Part shown: piece by piece, positions 1-11,557 of the stretch | Layout: each line of letters starts with the position of its first letter | How positions within the stretch are numbered: the stretch's first letter is position 1 | Assembly: GCF_965363235.1 (NCBI RefSeq) | Contig: NC_134844.1 | Location: 52,386,872-52,450,871 of the forward strand | DNA: 64,000 nucleotides | Direction: 5' to 3' | DNA from: Mytilus galloprovincialis | Lineage: Eukaryota; Mollusca; Bivalvia; Mytilida; Mytilidae | Position numbers and translations under genes: made by a program | Notes under the pieces: generated by a model | Told to the model about the DNA's origin: nothing | Seen by the model: only the letters and a program-made list of their open reading frames with translations | The model's database searches: none

Positions 1-217
1 CTCGCGTGCTCGTATAGATAATCTCATATGGGGATAACGAAATAAGAGAATTCCAATTTTCAACTTTTACGAAAATTATTTGGTTAAGAAACTATCTCTT
101 GGTTAGAAACCTTTTAATCAGTAGCATTCCTCTTTCACAAATGTGGTTTTGTACTGCTACTTGAATAAAATTTGGTTAAATGATCATATATTAAGGTCAT
201 GAACAATCTCATTAATG

Positions 218-847
218 CCGGCGTCACACATTCACATATAGACCGGCTTGTACCAAACATACAGAGAAAATTGACAAAGTCGGTATACGTTAGTTCCACG
301 CCAGAGGAACGCTAAGCAATCGTTAAACGCGCGTTGCATAAGTTTGAAGTACGTCGAAATACAAAGGTATACGCTTGGTAAACGTTACAACTCGAGTAAT
401 TTTTTTATGCAGCATAAAACATTTCATCCACCTCATGCGTGTGTCTAGCGAAAACCTGTTCGATATACGCACGTACTACATAGGCTACAAGCGCGTTGAA
501 ACAGATACGTTTGAGACACGTTTTAGGCACGTTGTATACTCTTTAAGATCATTCGACTTAAACTTAAACGTATGCGGATGTGTTTGTCACAGTCACCATA
601 TAATAGAACGTCCCAGATAATACCGTTCAAGAATTTTTTTCCTTCGTAGCGTACATTCCATCTATATTAGACAAACGCCTGGCATCGCCAACATACGTTT
701 CTTGAACGCCCGATAAACACTGAAAACTCTTTTGCATACGTTACAGATATGATTGACAGGTTGAATGCATCCAAAATTACTAGCTTATTGGCATGATTTT
801 AACACGCCCTGTGTACGTTGGAGCCATACGCTGATGTGTGACGCCGG
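218..847. mobile_element. Non-autonomous TIR element (MITE-like)
   Basis: The ends form a 14-bp terminal inverted repeat: CCGGCGTCACACAT at 218-231 and its complement at 834-847. The roughly 630-bp interior is rich in ACGTT and CGTTA words and has no convincing coding region; the 81-codon open frame at 375-620 lacks any recognisable motif. No clear target site duplication is visible, so the superfamily is unassigned. I infer a non-autonomous DNA transposon. Confidence 0.6.
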
Positions 848-1519
848 TAAAATAGGTATCTCTGGTGTTGTAATGCTCACATGAGTTTTAACAACCTGAA
901 GTACGATAGAACTGAATCAGATTATCATTGCGGACCAAACTGATCAAGGTTGACACTTACTTTTTTGTTTGTAGTTCGATTGCTATATACATTGTTACAT
1001 ATATACATATTAATCTTGTATTTCTTTGATGATTTTATAATATGAAATGTACGGTGCTTTCAGCAGATCATATGATGGCGTCTACAAACAGTACGACGGA
1101 ATGACTTCAAATTTTCCTCTATGAACACTTCATGCATCAATTTTAGTGTTGAAAGTGACCCTCTTCCAAGGAAGGGACGTTATATGTAGTTGCTGATTGA
1201 ATATTGGTACACATTAATGAAAATTAATTCCACAATTGGATAATTGAAAATATTTCTTTTTTGTAGTCAAGTTTATTGATCATCCAATTATCATCGTCAC
1301 TTTAAAGTTTATTGCTCATCCAATTATCATCGTCACTTTAAAGTTGTAAGTCAAGATATTAAATCACGAGCTTTTATCTCAGAGTGAGAACAAGAAAATA
1401 GGTGACTTCTATGCACAAATTTATTGATGGCTTTTATTTACTTAAATTATTTTAACTTGATGTTTTATTATTTTCATTAAATTTAAATTTATACTAAACA
1501 ATTGTATAACGTAAGATAT
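848..1519. other. Non-coding stretch with a 36-bp tandem duplication
   Basis: No gene is visible. At 1,271-1,342 a 36-bp unit containing CATCCAATTATCATCGTCAC occurs twice in tandem with one difference. It lies about 200 bp upstream of the putative first exon of TRIM-A, so a regulatory role is possible but unproven. Confidence 0.5.
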
Positions 1520-1665
1520 ATTTGAAATTTAGCGCCATTTTTCCAATATAAATATCCTATGTTTACATTTGCTGTTTATTGATTGGAAAATTATATATCA
1601 CGTGATCGCTTTATCTGAATACCTTCCTGGTTGTTGTGGAAATGTATTTAGTTCTGTAGCTACAG
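1520..1665 (+). promoter_or_regulatory. Putative promoter/5' non-coding exon of TRIM-A
   Basis: This block resembles blocks at 16,350-16,500, 17,930-18,086 and 32,645-32,762. Each has a (A)GCGCCATTWT box (here 1,531-1,541) 100-140 bp before a splice donor-like sequence, here ACAG|GTAAT with the intron starting at 1,666. Each complete case lies upstream of a TRIM ORF that carries an AG acceptor just before its ATG. I infer a non-coding first exon joined to 5,181. The box reads in reverse as a YY1-like AAAATGGCGC. The transcription start is not determined. Confidence 0.45.
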
Positions 1666-2349
1666 GTAATTACAACGCTTTCTCCTTTGTAGTTTAATTG
1701 TTATTTCAGAAAGTAGTTTTACGTTTAGGCAAAACGGTTTACCATCGTAGCACTATCATAGCATGCATATGTGTTGTTTTTATCACGCATTCGATTTGTA
1801 TACAATTCACTTAATTGTCTTTTAAGACATATTTCTGTTCAATTAAATCAGCGAAAGACAGTTGTATTATAGTATTTCATGTACTTGAGTTCACAAGATA
1901 ACTGAAGAGTGTTTGAACAAATTCCAATCTTCAAAATAATTTACGCAGACTATGTCTAACTTAACAATATGATTCTTATTTAGACTGTTAGAGTTATCGA
2001 ACTTTAATGGACAAAAAATCGGAAGTCTCATGTGTCTACTTTTAGCCATATAATTTGTTTTATAAATTCACGACTTGCAGAAGAATGAAATTCCTAAAAT
2101 TTTTGATGATTTGAATTTACAATAAACGCGTTTAATAGTATTTAATCTTAACATAAAGCCGATATTTTCGTTTGATTTTCAATTGGAAAACCTGAAGAAG
2201 GATTGTGAAAATTGATATCATGTACAACATGTACAAGTAAATATTGAAAATATTTAATCTTTTCTAATGAATAATTGTGTACTAAAGTAAAAATATACTA
2301 TGTGTCATGGCAACAGGTAAAAATGAATGGTCACCACTATTCAATGTTT

Positions 2350-2745
2350 TAATCATGATTCAGTTTATATTATAAGTATTATAAATAAATTTATTAATTA
2401 AGTATATGCTAGAGAATATGGTGGCCGATTAAGGCCATTTCGCGTTTTCGCGTTTCGCCTTTTATATTCTATAGGGCAAAAACGCGAAAACGCGAAATCG
2501 CGAAGTCGAAAACGCGAAAACGCAAAGTCGAAAACGCGATACAGATTTCGCGTTTTCGCGTTTTCACCCTATTGAATATGAAAGTCGAAACGCGAAAACG
2601 CAAAATGACCTTAATCGGCCACCATAAGATAATGATAATCTATTTCTTTTATGATTAAGGACGAGCGTGAGCGAGTACTAATGAAGTCAGGGATTATCAT
2701 TCTCTTGGATATACTTAATTAATCTATTTATTTGTAATACTTGTA
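2350..2745. mobile_element. Palindromic MITE with a second palindrome inserted in it
   Basis: The outer arms, about 2,370-2,415 and 2,700-2,745, are inverted copies around ACTTAATTAAT, with a GAGCGTGAGCGAG loop motif near 2,662. Inside lies a second palindrome, 2,417-2,626, with arms starting TATGGTGGCCGATTAAGG and ending in the complement; the interior is many CGCGAAAACGCG words. The inner element is bounded by TA on both sides, which fits a TA target duplication. Two foldback elements are therefore nested, with no coding capacity. Confidence 0.65.
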
Positions 2746-3868
2746 CAATAAGTAATATAAATAATATTATAGAAGCACTTTGTTTATATATGGAATATTG
2801 TAAAGTGCTCAATGCTCAAATGATATTTGTTTTTGGTTGACTTGTATTCAAAAACTAGGTTCATTGTCAGTGCAATGTTTATAATTTATGCATAACTTCC
2901 CATTTATGTATTAGTTACACTGATTTAAGAACTCTCTTATTATATGAAAATATCTTTTTTTGTAAATGCTAAAGATGATACATTACAAAACAATACAAAG
3001 AAAAGGTAGGAATTGTTTGTTTCCTGGTTGAGATTATTAATGTAAATCATGTCATATTTAGTGAGGAATTATCCTTTTTTTTTATTTACCGTTAAAAAAT
3101 ATTTAAATACATTTGAGTAACAAATACGTTTATTTCACATCCACTATTTTGTCCAGCTTTTAACATCAAATACTATTTCATTTTGGCATGGAAATGTTCA
3201 AATGCCTTGAAAAAAATAATTAATTTTTACAAAACTTAAAATTAAATATCTGGTTGTACAATTGGAAAGGATAATTTTGTATGATCAAACGAAGATGAGA
3301 ATATGTACTAAATTAATTAGACAATACTTGGCCATGTTTAATGAGTATTTGGCTTTAAATCTCTATAAAACATGACCAAGTTTTGTCTTATCTATATGTA
3401 AATCATGCTCGTAGTAAGGGGGTGTTCTATTATTTGAGTCTATTTACAGTTCAAAAGAACGTGCTTTTATAAATGACTTACTACCGAGGTTACAGCTGCC
3501 CTCAAGAATTGTATTAGATTGATCGGATTTATCACACAGTGATTGACTATGACTAAAAATCAAATTGTGAAACAAACAAAAACTTTAAATAAATTGAAAT
3601 CCCTGGTTCAGTAAAATTAGTACTCTGAATGATATTATGAATATATTGATAAATTTAAATTACTAAAAAAAACTATGATTTAAGCAATGCAAAAAAGGAA
3701 ATAAAAAGCCTAAAGATATAAAAATAAATATTCTACAATGTACATCTACACCTTTTAATCTGGATAGAGTACACACAATTCCTGTAAATAAGATACAACC
3801 TTAATGAGATTACAACTTAACCAAAAAACATATCAACACAAATAAATGATCAACAGTATGTATTGTAT

Positions 3869-5030
3869 GGTTTATTCCCGATTGTCCCACTTTTTAAAAT
3901 TTTGGAGTTCTGATTGTCCCACTTGAAAAGTTCTGATTGTCCCACATTATTTTATTACGTAAAATGTTCTTAGATAAACAAGGTAACTGTTGTTTAATTT
4001 CCTAAATAAACTAGAATTAATTATTGCACATTAAATGTGAATTTCATATCTTATAAAATATTCTTTTTATAAATCTATAAAATTTAATTTTATAAAAGAA
4101 TGTAAAAAAATGCTTTTTTCAAATCATTATATTAGATTGTTTTACCAATATTCATATTGTCTTTGCCATAAAGTGCAATCAACAACATACCACCAACTAT
4201 ATAAAGAAGAACCAGACTACAATCAAAAATAAGAAGGTGTGGTATGATTTCGAATGAGACAACATTCCATCAGAGACCAAATGATACAGAAATTAACGAT
4301 CATAGGTCACCATACGGCCGTCAATAATGAGCAGAGCCCATACCGCATTGTAAGATTTAAAAGGCACTGATATGAAAAATGTAAAACTATTCAAACGAGA
4401 AAAACTAGCGACCCAAATTATGTACTAAATAATGAACGAAAAAAAAATATGTTACACAGCAACAAACTACAACTACTAAATTACAGGCACCTGACTTAGG
4501 ACAATCAAATACAGATTGTAGCGGAGTTAAACTTATTTGAAGGCCCCTCCCCTCCCAATAAACCGCAACAGTGTTTAAACAGTACAGCATAAGAATTAAC
4601 TTTAAAACTCAGTTGAATAGGGCATATCTTTTCAGATGGGTACACACAGTAATGCATGTAACCAAAATACAGAGTGGACGTGGACGGCTACTAATACAAC
4701 AAAGACACTAAGTGCAGATCTGAGAATACTCGCATTTCCCGACTGCTAGCTAGTTCAACGCAAATAATAAATATTGTTTAATTTATACATCTAAGACTAA
4801 AATATGTTAATATTATTATTTTTTTTCTTTCAATATTTTATAAGTTATGAATTATTAACCTGCAATTAACTGCTATACACTATAAAACAAAATGATCACT
4901 ATCAAACATTTCCCAATTGTCCCACATTTAAACTTCCCTATTGTCCCACAAACATATTCCCGATTGTCCCAAAAAATTTCATTACTTTTTTACCTGTAAT
5001 TTCAAAAAGTGGGACAATTGGAGAGACACC
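3869..5030. mobile_element. Non-autonomous DNA transposon with ATTGTCCCAC subterminal repeats
   Basis: Both ends carry the decamer ATTGTCCCAC in opposite orientation (left from 3,880, right around 5,009-5,019), inside an imperfect inverted repeat of about 30 bp that starts GGT. Further copies occur near 3,905, 3,933, 4,913, 4,936 and 4,963 (one base short). The paralogous intron of TRIM-B lacks it and reads straight through at about 21,350-21,365, so block B marks the empty site. The target is a GTAT-rich stretch, so the duplication length is ambiguous. No transposase is present. Confidence 0.6.
4200..4620. repeat. Dispersed mussel-type repeat inside the ATTGTCCCAC element
   Basis: The segment containing GAATGAGACAAC, CATACGGCCGTC and AGTGCAGATC-like words resembles segments at 30,190-30,420 and 59,060-59,480 (shared order: ATGAGACAAC, a CGGCC or CCGTC word, TGTAAAAC, AAACGAGAAA). 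I recognise this as an abundant mussel repeat but cannot assign a class. The open frame at 4,405-4,590 on the minus strand is not considered a gene. Confidence 0.45.
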
Positions 5031-5186
5031 GTATGTATATGCTTTCGTTGGTTAATTTCACATTATTTTATCGAGCAAATAAGCAGTTTATAGCTAAATG
5101 GATATCTAAAACTGTATTGCCAATTAGGTAAAAAAAAATTACAAGAATATCTTACATATCTATAAATGTATTTTTTTTAGTAGATA

Positions 5187-6884
5187 ATGGCAAGCTCTGT
5201 ACAGCCGTGCAGTGTATGTGAATATCAACATGTCTTTACAACTGCCTCCATATGGTGTTCGGATTGTGATGAGGGACTCTGTATAGACTGCAGTAAGCAT
5301 CATGGAATTTCAAAAGCAACAAGAAAACATGTAACTATACCAATATCAGAATATCGAAAACTGCCGTCTTACATCACAAATATTAAGCAAACATGTAGTA
5401 CACATGATGCCAATTATCTGATTTACTGTCATGAACATGAATGTGCGTGTTGTAGTAAATGCATCGTTGAAAAGCACACACAATGTCAAAATATTTCCAA
5501 TCTTGATGATGTTGTCAAAAACACAAAAGCTTCAAACGCTTTTTTAGAAATTTGTGAAACATTAAATGAAGTTGCTGAAAACATCAAAAGGATCCGTCAA
5601 GATAAAAATGGTAATCTGAAAACATTTTCCGAAAAAAGAAAACAGATCGAATGTGAAATTGAACAGGTTCGGTTAAATATCAACCAACATCTCGATAAAC
5701 TACAAGAGGACTTCATATCGGAATTGCATGTGACAGAAAGAAGAGAAAAAACAAAAATCCATCAGTTAATGAAGGCTTTAGATGAGCATGAAAGTAAAGT
5801 TGAAGAGCACCAAAATAACGTAGCAAACATAAAAGAGTACGCATCTGATCTACAGACCTTTCTAGCACTTAAACAACTTGAATCCGATGTTGGTAAAAAC
5901 TGTCAGTTCATTGATTCACTTACTGAAAGTGATGTACTCAATCGTGTGGAAATCAAGTTTAACATTAATACTTCACTAACAGACATTACACATAGTGTTG
6001 ATGGGTTTGGAAACGTATATATTGACAACTCCAGTACCGTAGTGAACATTGCGAAGAAAAAGCAACAACAAGCTCAGTGGATACGACCTAAAATATCACC
6101 CATCATTCCCATTGAGAATATACAAGTCCAGTTGAAACAAAGCATAAAAACAGAATCGGACGTCAGAGGGTGCTGCATATTACCTGATGGTAGATTGGTG
6201 TTCACTTATCCTAAATTAAACAAAGTTACTGTAGTTAAACAAGACGGGATGGTGGACTTTGTTTTGAATGTAACAGCAGCATATGGTATAGCGTACAACG
6301 ATAAAGATAACACTATAGCGATAACATCCTGTTGGGGTAGGCAAGGCAAACAAATAACAATAACTGATTTAAAGGGACGAAGAGTAAAGAAAACCTTTTC
6401 ACCCGGACGACAAACCACTGGTATAGCGGTGACAAATAACACACTGCTGTATCACATTGAAAATAAAGCAATTCGAGCCATGGATCTTGCTGACGAATCA
6501 ACACGTGATATAACTACTGAGAACATGGACACAGTAATCAACATAACTATATCTGGACACAAACTTTATTATTCCAGTAATAAGTATCATACAGTAGTAT
6601 GCTGCGATATGCAAGGAGCGAAACAATGGACATTCAAAAATGAAAACATTTTAAAGAATCCATTAGGAATATCAGCTGACAATGCTGGTAACGTGTATGT
6701 TGGAGGATGTGGATCAAATAATGTCGTGGTTATCTCCCCTGATGGACAAACACATAGAGAACTCTTAACTAAAAGAGATGGTTTAGATTCCCCATGTTCA
6801 ATTAACTTTGGAAAGGAAACTAATCAGTTATTGGTTGCAAATGGTTGTCAGAAAGCGTATTTGTATAACGTATCTTGTTATTAA
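5187..6884 (+). CDS. TRIM-like protein A: two B-boxes, coiled coil, NHL-like propeller
   Basis: A complete 565-residue ORF in one exon. Residues 8-48 form a B-box 1-like zinc site (C8, C11, C24, C27, C32, C35, H38/H39, H48). Residues 70-100 form B-box 2 (C70, H73, C81, H84, C89, C92, H97, C100). A charged helical region, about 105-250, is the likely coiled coil. From about 325 to the end, repeated short motifs (RGCCILPDG, YGIAYND, TTGIAVTNN, LGISADNAGNVYV) indicate an NHL/SMP-30-like beta-propeller. There is no RING, so direct E3 activity is not supported. Such proteins are cytosolic TRIM relatives, expanded in bivalves and suspected in innate immunity or RNA and protein binding. The start is supported by conservation with copies B-D and by the AG acceptor directly upstream. 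The closest copy is TRIM-B. Confidence 0.9.
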   Translation: MASSVQPCSVCEYQHVFTTASIWCSDCDEGLCIDCSKHHGISKATRKHVTIPISEYRKLPSYITNIKQTCSTHDANYLIYCHEHECACCSKCIVEKHTQCQNISNLDDVVKNTKASNAFLEICETLNEVAENIKRIRQDKNGNLKTFSEKRKQIECEIEQVRLNINQHLDKLQEDFISELHVTERREKTKIHQLMKALDEHESKVEEHQNNVANIKEYASDLQTFLALKQLESDVGKNCQFIDSLTESDVLNRVEIKFNINTSLTDITHSVDGFGNVYIDNSSTVVNIAKKKQQQAQWIRPKISPIIPIENIQVQLKQSIKTESDVRGCCILPDGRLVFTYPKLNKVTVVKQDGMVDFVLNVTAAYGIAYNDKDNTIAITSCWGRQGKQITITDLKGRRVKKTFSPGRQTTGIAVTNNTLLYHIENKAIRAMDLADESTRDITTENMDTVINITISGHKLYYSSNKYHTVVCCDMQGAKQWTFKNENILKNPLGISADNAGNVYVGGCGSNNVVVISPDGQTHRELLTKRDGLDSPCSINFGKETNQLLVANGCQKAYLYNVSCY

Positions 6885-7195
6885 AACACTTAAATATTAG
6901 ATTTTAATGTAGTATTGAATGAAATGTAAATAGGGAATTTATAGAAAAAACACATGCATACATGGACTAAAGTTGTTTACACTTTTTCTTACAGCGAAAT
7001 GTATGTTATTGTTTCTGGTGTTTTTTTTTTTTGTATTAAAAGTAATATGTTTAGTTAGTATTGTGGCGGATTCAGCATGTTCAGTTTAGGTTAAGTCACT
7101 GTTTATGGGATTTACAAATATGCATCGTACTTTGAATCAAAATGGATCATATATTTTTTAAGGAATTTAACAATTGAAGAAGTTACAAAAACATT
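6885..7195 (+). other. 3' flank of TRIM-A
   Basis: The sequence is nearly collinear with the 3' flank of TRIM-B. At 6,917-6,931 it reads GAATGAAATGTAAATAG where pseudogenes C and D keep GAATGAAATAAAA, so the proximal AATAAA is altered. An ATTAAA is at 7,035-7,040. A poly(T) tract spans about 7,020-7,032. Confidence 0.5.
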
Positions 7196-7628
7196 TAAAA
7201 AAGACGAACGATACCAGAGGGGCATTCAAACTCATAGATCGAAAACTGACAACAAGATAGCTAAAAAAAACCAACAGAATTGTTTTGTACATGAGACAAA
7301 ACATAGAAAACGCACAACTTAGCAACACGATTCCCGCCATATATAATGAGAGTGATCTCAGGTGCTCCATAAGGGTAAGCAGAAACCTTTTTCCAAATAT
7401 GGCAACTGTCGTGTAGCTCATTTTATTACAAAACTGGTAGATAGTCTTATTCGGTGGGTCAAATTATTGGAAAGGGAACGGGGTTGTAGACATAAGCAAC
7501 ATAGCTGATATCATCTGTGAAACGGTTATTTCATAATGGTCAACCAACTCGTGATGGCGTCCTTAATTTAAGGGAAGATTTAAATTTCACTCCTTTGAAC
7601 TCTTGGTTAATAGCTTCCTTGTGACTTG
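7196..7628 (-). mobile_element. 3' fragment of a Penelope-like (RT) retroelement
   Basis: This is a reverse-oriented copy of the tail that follows the reverse transcriptase ORFs at 38.2 and 29.6 kb. It contains the complement of the 3' terminus (GACGAACGATACC), the AGGTGCTCC/AGGGTAAGCAG block and the end of the RT reading frame (complement of GACGCCATCACGAG). An equivalent copy sits at the same place in block B (23,537-23,949), so the insertion predates the A/B duplication. It is a 5'-truncated, non-coding fossil. Confidence 0.65.
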
Positions 7629-8039
7629 AGTGTCAGCTGACAAGCAAGGGATTTTTATATATAAGTAACAGTCATGGTACATAATTAGAACAATATCACT
7701 GAGCAATTGGTTGACTTACTTTCTGAATGATACATACAAAAGCCAAGACATGCATTGAACACACAACTGCTAGCTTTTCTCATACATTTATCTTTTTATC
7801 TAAGGAATGAGTGAAATTTGTATGTAACATCTATATAGGTAACTGATTACCTGTACTGTGAAGATATAATGAGAGTGCTTCAAAACGGATAACCAAAACT
7901 ACTCAATGTTACATTGGAGACTATAGTATGATTGACTGCACATCATTGACCTTAGAAAGTAAATTTGCACATAGACCCAACTGTATTCTACCGTGTAATA
8001 AATAGTATCCGAAAACATCGATAGTGTTGCCTGCTTAAA

Positions 8040-9150
8040 AAAGATTTACAGTCACAAATTTAAAAAGTTAAAGGAAATAGCCGAAAACATCGAAAACAGC
8101 TGTTAAAAGTAGCAATTTGAAAGCATTGTCCGAAAAAAAACCTATATTTCTATCAGAGAATCAAAATCTACCCGATTACATTACAAATATTAAGCAGACA
8201 TGTAGTTGTAGTATACATGATGAAAATTATCAGATTTACTGCAATGAACATGAATGCCCGTGTTGTAGTGAGTGCATCGTTAAAAACACAAAAAATGTCA
8301 AAATATTTACAATCTCTTGATAATGGAAACTAATGAAACATTTAATGAAGTTGCTGAAAACATCAAACGGATTCGTCAACATAAAAATGGCAACCTGAAA
8401 ACATTGTCCGAAAAAATAAAATACAGATTGAATGTGAAACTGAACAGTTTCGGTTGAATATCAATCATCAGCCTTATAAATTGTAAGAATCAGAAAAAAG
8501 GAGAAAACAAAAATCCATCAGTTAATGAAAGATTTAGATGAGCTTGGAAGTAAAGTTGTAAAGCACCGAAAAGAACATTGCAAACACACAACAACGCCCA
8601 TTAGATCTACGGACATTTCTAGCTCTGAAACAACTTGAAGGTGATGTTCATGAAAAATATCAGTCCGTTGATTTAATAACGAAAAGCGGTGTAACAAACA
8701 ACCGTGATGATAACACTGTAGTGATAACATCATGTTGGAACTTCATTGTCAATTAAACTAAAATATATATTCAACGAAACGAAATGTGAAGAAAACCTAT
8801 CCTTTTGGATAACAATTGGCATAGCAGCAACAAATAAAACAATGATGTACCATTAAAACAAAAGCAATTCAAGCCATGGGTAGTACTGACCCAATCATTA
8901 CCGTGAACACAGAAATCAGCATAACTATATCTGGACACAAACTTTATTTTAGTTATCATTATCATACAGTAGTATCTGACAAATTACAAGGAACAAAAAC
9001 AAATAACATTCAAACATAAATAACCTTTAGCTATATCAGAGGGTTTTAAATCGCCATGCTCAATTAACTTAGGAAGATTAGCCAGTCAATTGTTAGTTAC
9101 AGATTTAAGAATTACACTGATTTCTACAACCTATCCAGAATTTAAACCAC
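8040..9150 (+). pseudogene. TRIM-like pseudogene A'
   Basis: Decayed TRIM sequence in out-of-order pieces: a short coiled-coil fragment (about 8,065-8,145), then B-box 2 (8,150-8,320, with CSIHDENYQIYC), then coiled coil again (8,325-8,580), then scattered propeller pieces to about 9,110. B-box 1 and a usable start are missing. The longest open piece is 67 codons, and frames are broken repeatedly. It matches B' (24,375-25,640) closely but lacks about 30 bp near 8,484 and over 100 bp near 9,010 that B' retains. The pseudogene therefore formed before the block duplicated. Confidence 0.8.
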
Positions 9151-9987
9151 TGCAAAGGTATCAATATACACTATTAAAGATTAAAATAAAAACATATAAC
9201 TATGAAGAAAGACATTTTTTAGCATTTCTTTAAGTGTAAATAATTTTTAACTTTATTTTTTAATTGAAATAGTATGATTGTACGTTTTGTTTGTCTATTT
9301 TCGTATACAATTTTCAACCGATAGATTATTCTGTATCCGTGCGATACATTTGGTTTTTGGTCAAAATAGGTCTTGTGTTTTACCTAGGACATGGATATAT
9401 AGGTAAATATAATAAAAAAAAAATATGTGATGGCGTAAGTTTATAGATCCGAGTTTCAATTCAAAGAACTAACTTGGTACATTATTGAATCAAGCCAATT
9501 GCGAAATTGATCGATTTCAAATAATTGATTGGTATTTAACACTACTTCTAACTTGTTTCTACTTTATCTGACGATTAGATTTTATGGGTGGAGGACATCT
9601 AAGTGCCAGGAAAGAACTATCAATATTCGGTAGACAAACTTGCAATTCTTGTCAAAAATAAGATCAGAGTTAAACTTGATGACAGGCTTGTGCTACAGTA
9701 AAACAGTATTTTGACTACTACGTCCACATGGCTATTAAGACCAAAAGAAATTGATTGATTCATCTAATGTATGAGTACTGTTTGTATGACTAGTATAATA
9801 TTTTCAAGTAAATTAAATGATTGATTGATTGTTGGTTGCTTAACGTCCAGTCGCAAATATTTTGAATTAAATGAAAAACTATGTCTGGATCATATATGTT
9901 ACATAAAGGGTAAACTTAAGAAATAATTCTTTCATGCCATGCTCTATATTCATTTTAACATGGGTAGGCATTATATATGTTAATATC
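9151..9987. other. Intergenic DNA shared with block B
   Basis: Collinear with about 25,690-26,432; no gene seen. At 9,818-9,860 a GATTGATTGTTGGTTGC motif followed by TTAACGTCC matches 26,265-26,300 and, in reverse, 38,010-38,040 and 59,700-59,745. It is a dispersed molluscan repeat. Block A has an extra piece near 9,575-9,640 absent from block B. Confidence 0.5.
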
Positions 9988-10532
9988 TTAAACCAGCAAC
10001 CTGAGTATAAAAGGGTTGCATCCCTTGAATTCTTAAAATCTGTAAATAATTGACAGGGTTCAAATCAGAGACAATGTTTTATGAATAACTTTTATTATCA
10101 CTTGTAATTTATTATGATTTTTGTTACATGTGTTCTTTCAAGAATTTTCAACGTATTATGTGAAAAAAAAAATTAAATATCTTTCTATCTTTTAAATATT
10201 ACATGTGTAAAAATCTGAAGTGAACAGATTTTTAGTTCAAATTTGAATTTTGAAGGCGGAGCCTGACAACAGCTGATTCTGTTTGTAAACAAATGCACAT
10301 GGTAAATAATGTTCATGCATAATAAAGACAGCCCCTACCTAATTTGCAGAAATATCCAATGTTTAAATCCATTTGAAACATTGCACAAACTTTCCTTCCA
10401 GAAAACTCATTTTGTTAATTAATCCAATAAGTTAAATTGTATATAAACATTGAGTGCAAAGCAATAAAACAAGGTCAAAAAGGTTTAATAATTTTAGTCA
10501 CTACGGTTGAAATAAAAAAAGTATATAACGAA

Positions 10533-11099
10533 TTAGTACCATCTATGTCCCATGTAGGGTTTAGATTTAGGGTTTGGGTACAATTCCCTCACCAGATTTA
10601 ACACACAATCAGGAATAACCTCTCTCCTGACGATAACGACAGTTTCATCAACCCTATCCCTATTTAAAAGTCTACATTTCTTCGCGAGATATTGAGGACT
10701 GCTCCATGCTCCTCTATCCTGCATCATTCTCCAGAATAATTTATATTTTAGTTTTCTTATTCCACTATTTCTGGCATGTGCTCTCTGCCCTACACCTAAC
10801 AAACTTTGTCTAGTTTGTGTTACACAAGGACTACAAAAACAATCCTGACACATATCTTCATCATTAGTATCATTTCTAGCACTTTGTTGATCTGACCCAC
10901 TTTGACGAGGGTGCTCAATTTCATCAGTTGCAATGATATTGTTTTCTACATTATCTTCTAAATGAAGATTAGATGTACTTGATGATGATGCTGCCTCATT
11001 AAAATCCCAATCATTGTGGCTAAAAAATGTCTGAATTGCAAGTTTTTGTTCCTCAGTTACAGTCAAAGAAAGAACATTTTGATCATTTTGGTTTTCCAT
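10533..11099 (-). CDS. Transposon accessory protein with a P2X7 ballast-like domain
   Basis: Complete 188-residue ORF inside the Kolobok element. Residues 1-80 are acidic and low-complexity. A cysteine cluster CQDCFCSPC lies at about residues 83-92. It is followed by AHARNSGIRKLKYKLFWRMM, GAWSSPQYLAKKC, and a C-terminal block REVIPDCVLNLVRELYPNP ending YMGHRWY. The order 'cysteines, IPxCVxxxVRxxYPxP, G-aromatic end' resembles the intracellular zinc-binding 'ballast' domain of P2X7 receptors and P2X7-like proteins of invertebrates. No membrane segment is present, so it is not a channel. It is divergently transcribed from the transposase. I infer a DNA- or zinc-binding partner of the transposase. 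Homology is from memory, not from a search. Confidence 0.65.
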   Translation of the reverse strand: MENQNDQNVLSLTVTEEQKLAIQTFFSHNDWDFNEAASSSSTSNLHLEDNVENNIIATDEIEHPRQSGSDQQSARNDTNDEDMCQDCFCSPCVTQTRQSLLGVGQRAHARNSGIRKLKYKLFWRMMQDRGAWSSPQYLAKKCRLLNRDRVDETVVIVRREVIPDCVLNLVRELYPNPKSKPYMGHRWY

Positions 11100-11557
11100 T
11101 TTACTGCAGATTTCAAAAATGTCATGTGTAACAGTTTAGGTGTGCCAGTATCACTTTGCACACTTTTGATGGGGGTTTGGGGATTGTTAAATTTTTTAAT
11201 ATCCAATTAAGTGCTTTTTTATCTTTACACGAAACACATTAGTGTTATGTACTGTGATTTATATACCTAAGATAAATGTAAAAGCTGCTGAATTGACACA
11301 ATATTTTATCAAATTTCTTTATTCTGATCTTATTTCCCAAGTTCACCCCAGATAAATAGTGAAGTCTAGCATTTTGACAGTGGGGGGAAACCCACATATA
11401 ATTTATTTTTGAGGGAAAGTTTTCAATAATTGCATTACAAATACAAGTTAAATCTCAAAAATATTGAATTATATCTTCCAAAAACCCTTGCGAAAAAGTA
11501 TAGAAACATATATCTGTTTTTAGAATAAAACTTAATTTTCATTCACCCCTGCTTTGA
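11100..11557. promoter_or_regulatory. Shared upstream region of the two Kolobok genes
   Basis: This 458-bp AT-rich gap separates two divergent start codons (complement of 11,099 and 11,558), so it should hold a bidirectional promoter. A TATA-like ATATAATTTATTTTTG lies at 11,396-11,411. Nothing else is identified. Confidence 0.4.

Larger units (their letters stand above)
1666..5180 (+). other. Predicted 5'-UTR intron of TRIM-A
   Basis: The predicted intron begins GTAATTAC and ends with a T-run plus AG at 5,179-5,180, six bases before the TRIM-A ATG. Its length (about 3.5 kb) matches the equivalent TRIM-B interval (18,087-21,525). The parts at 1,985-2,200 and 5,031-5,180 are clearly alike in both copies. 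The middle holds copy-specific insertions described separately. The rest, mainly 2,750-3,860, is AT-rich with no visible gene. Confidence 0.4.

Noticed and set aside
375-620. 81-codon open frame, plus strand
   Set aside because: Lies wholly inside a TIR element, has no motif, and the composition follows the repeat.
6206-6504. Minus-strand frames inside TRIM-A (and the same in TRIM-B)
   Set aside because: Antisense shadows of the propeller coding sequence.
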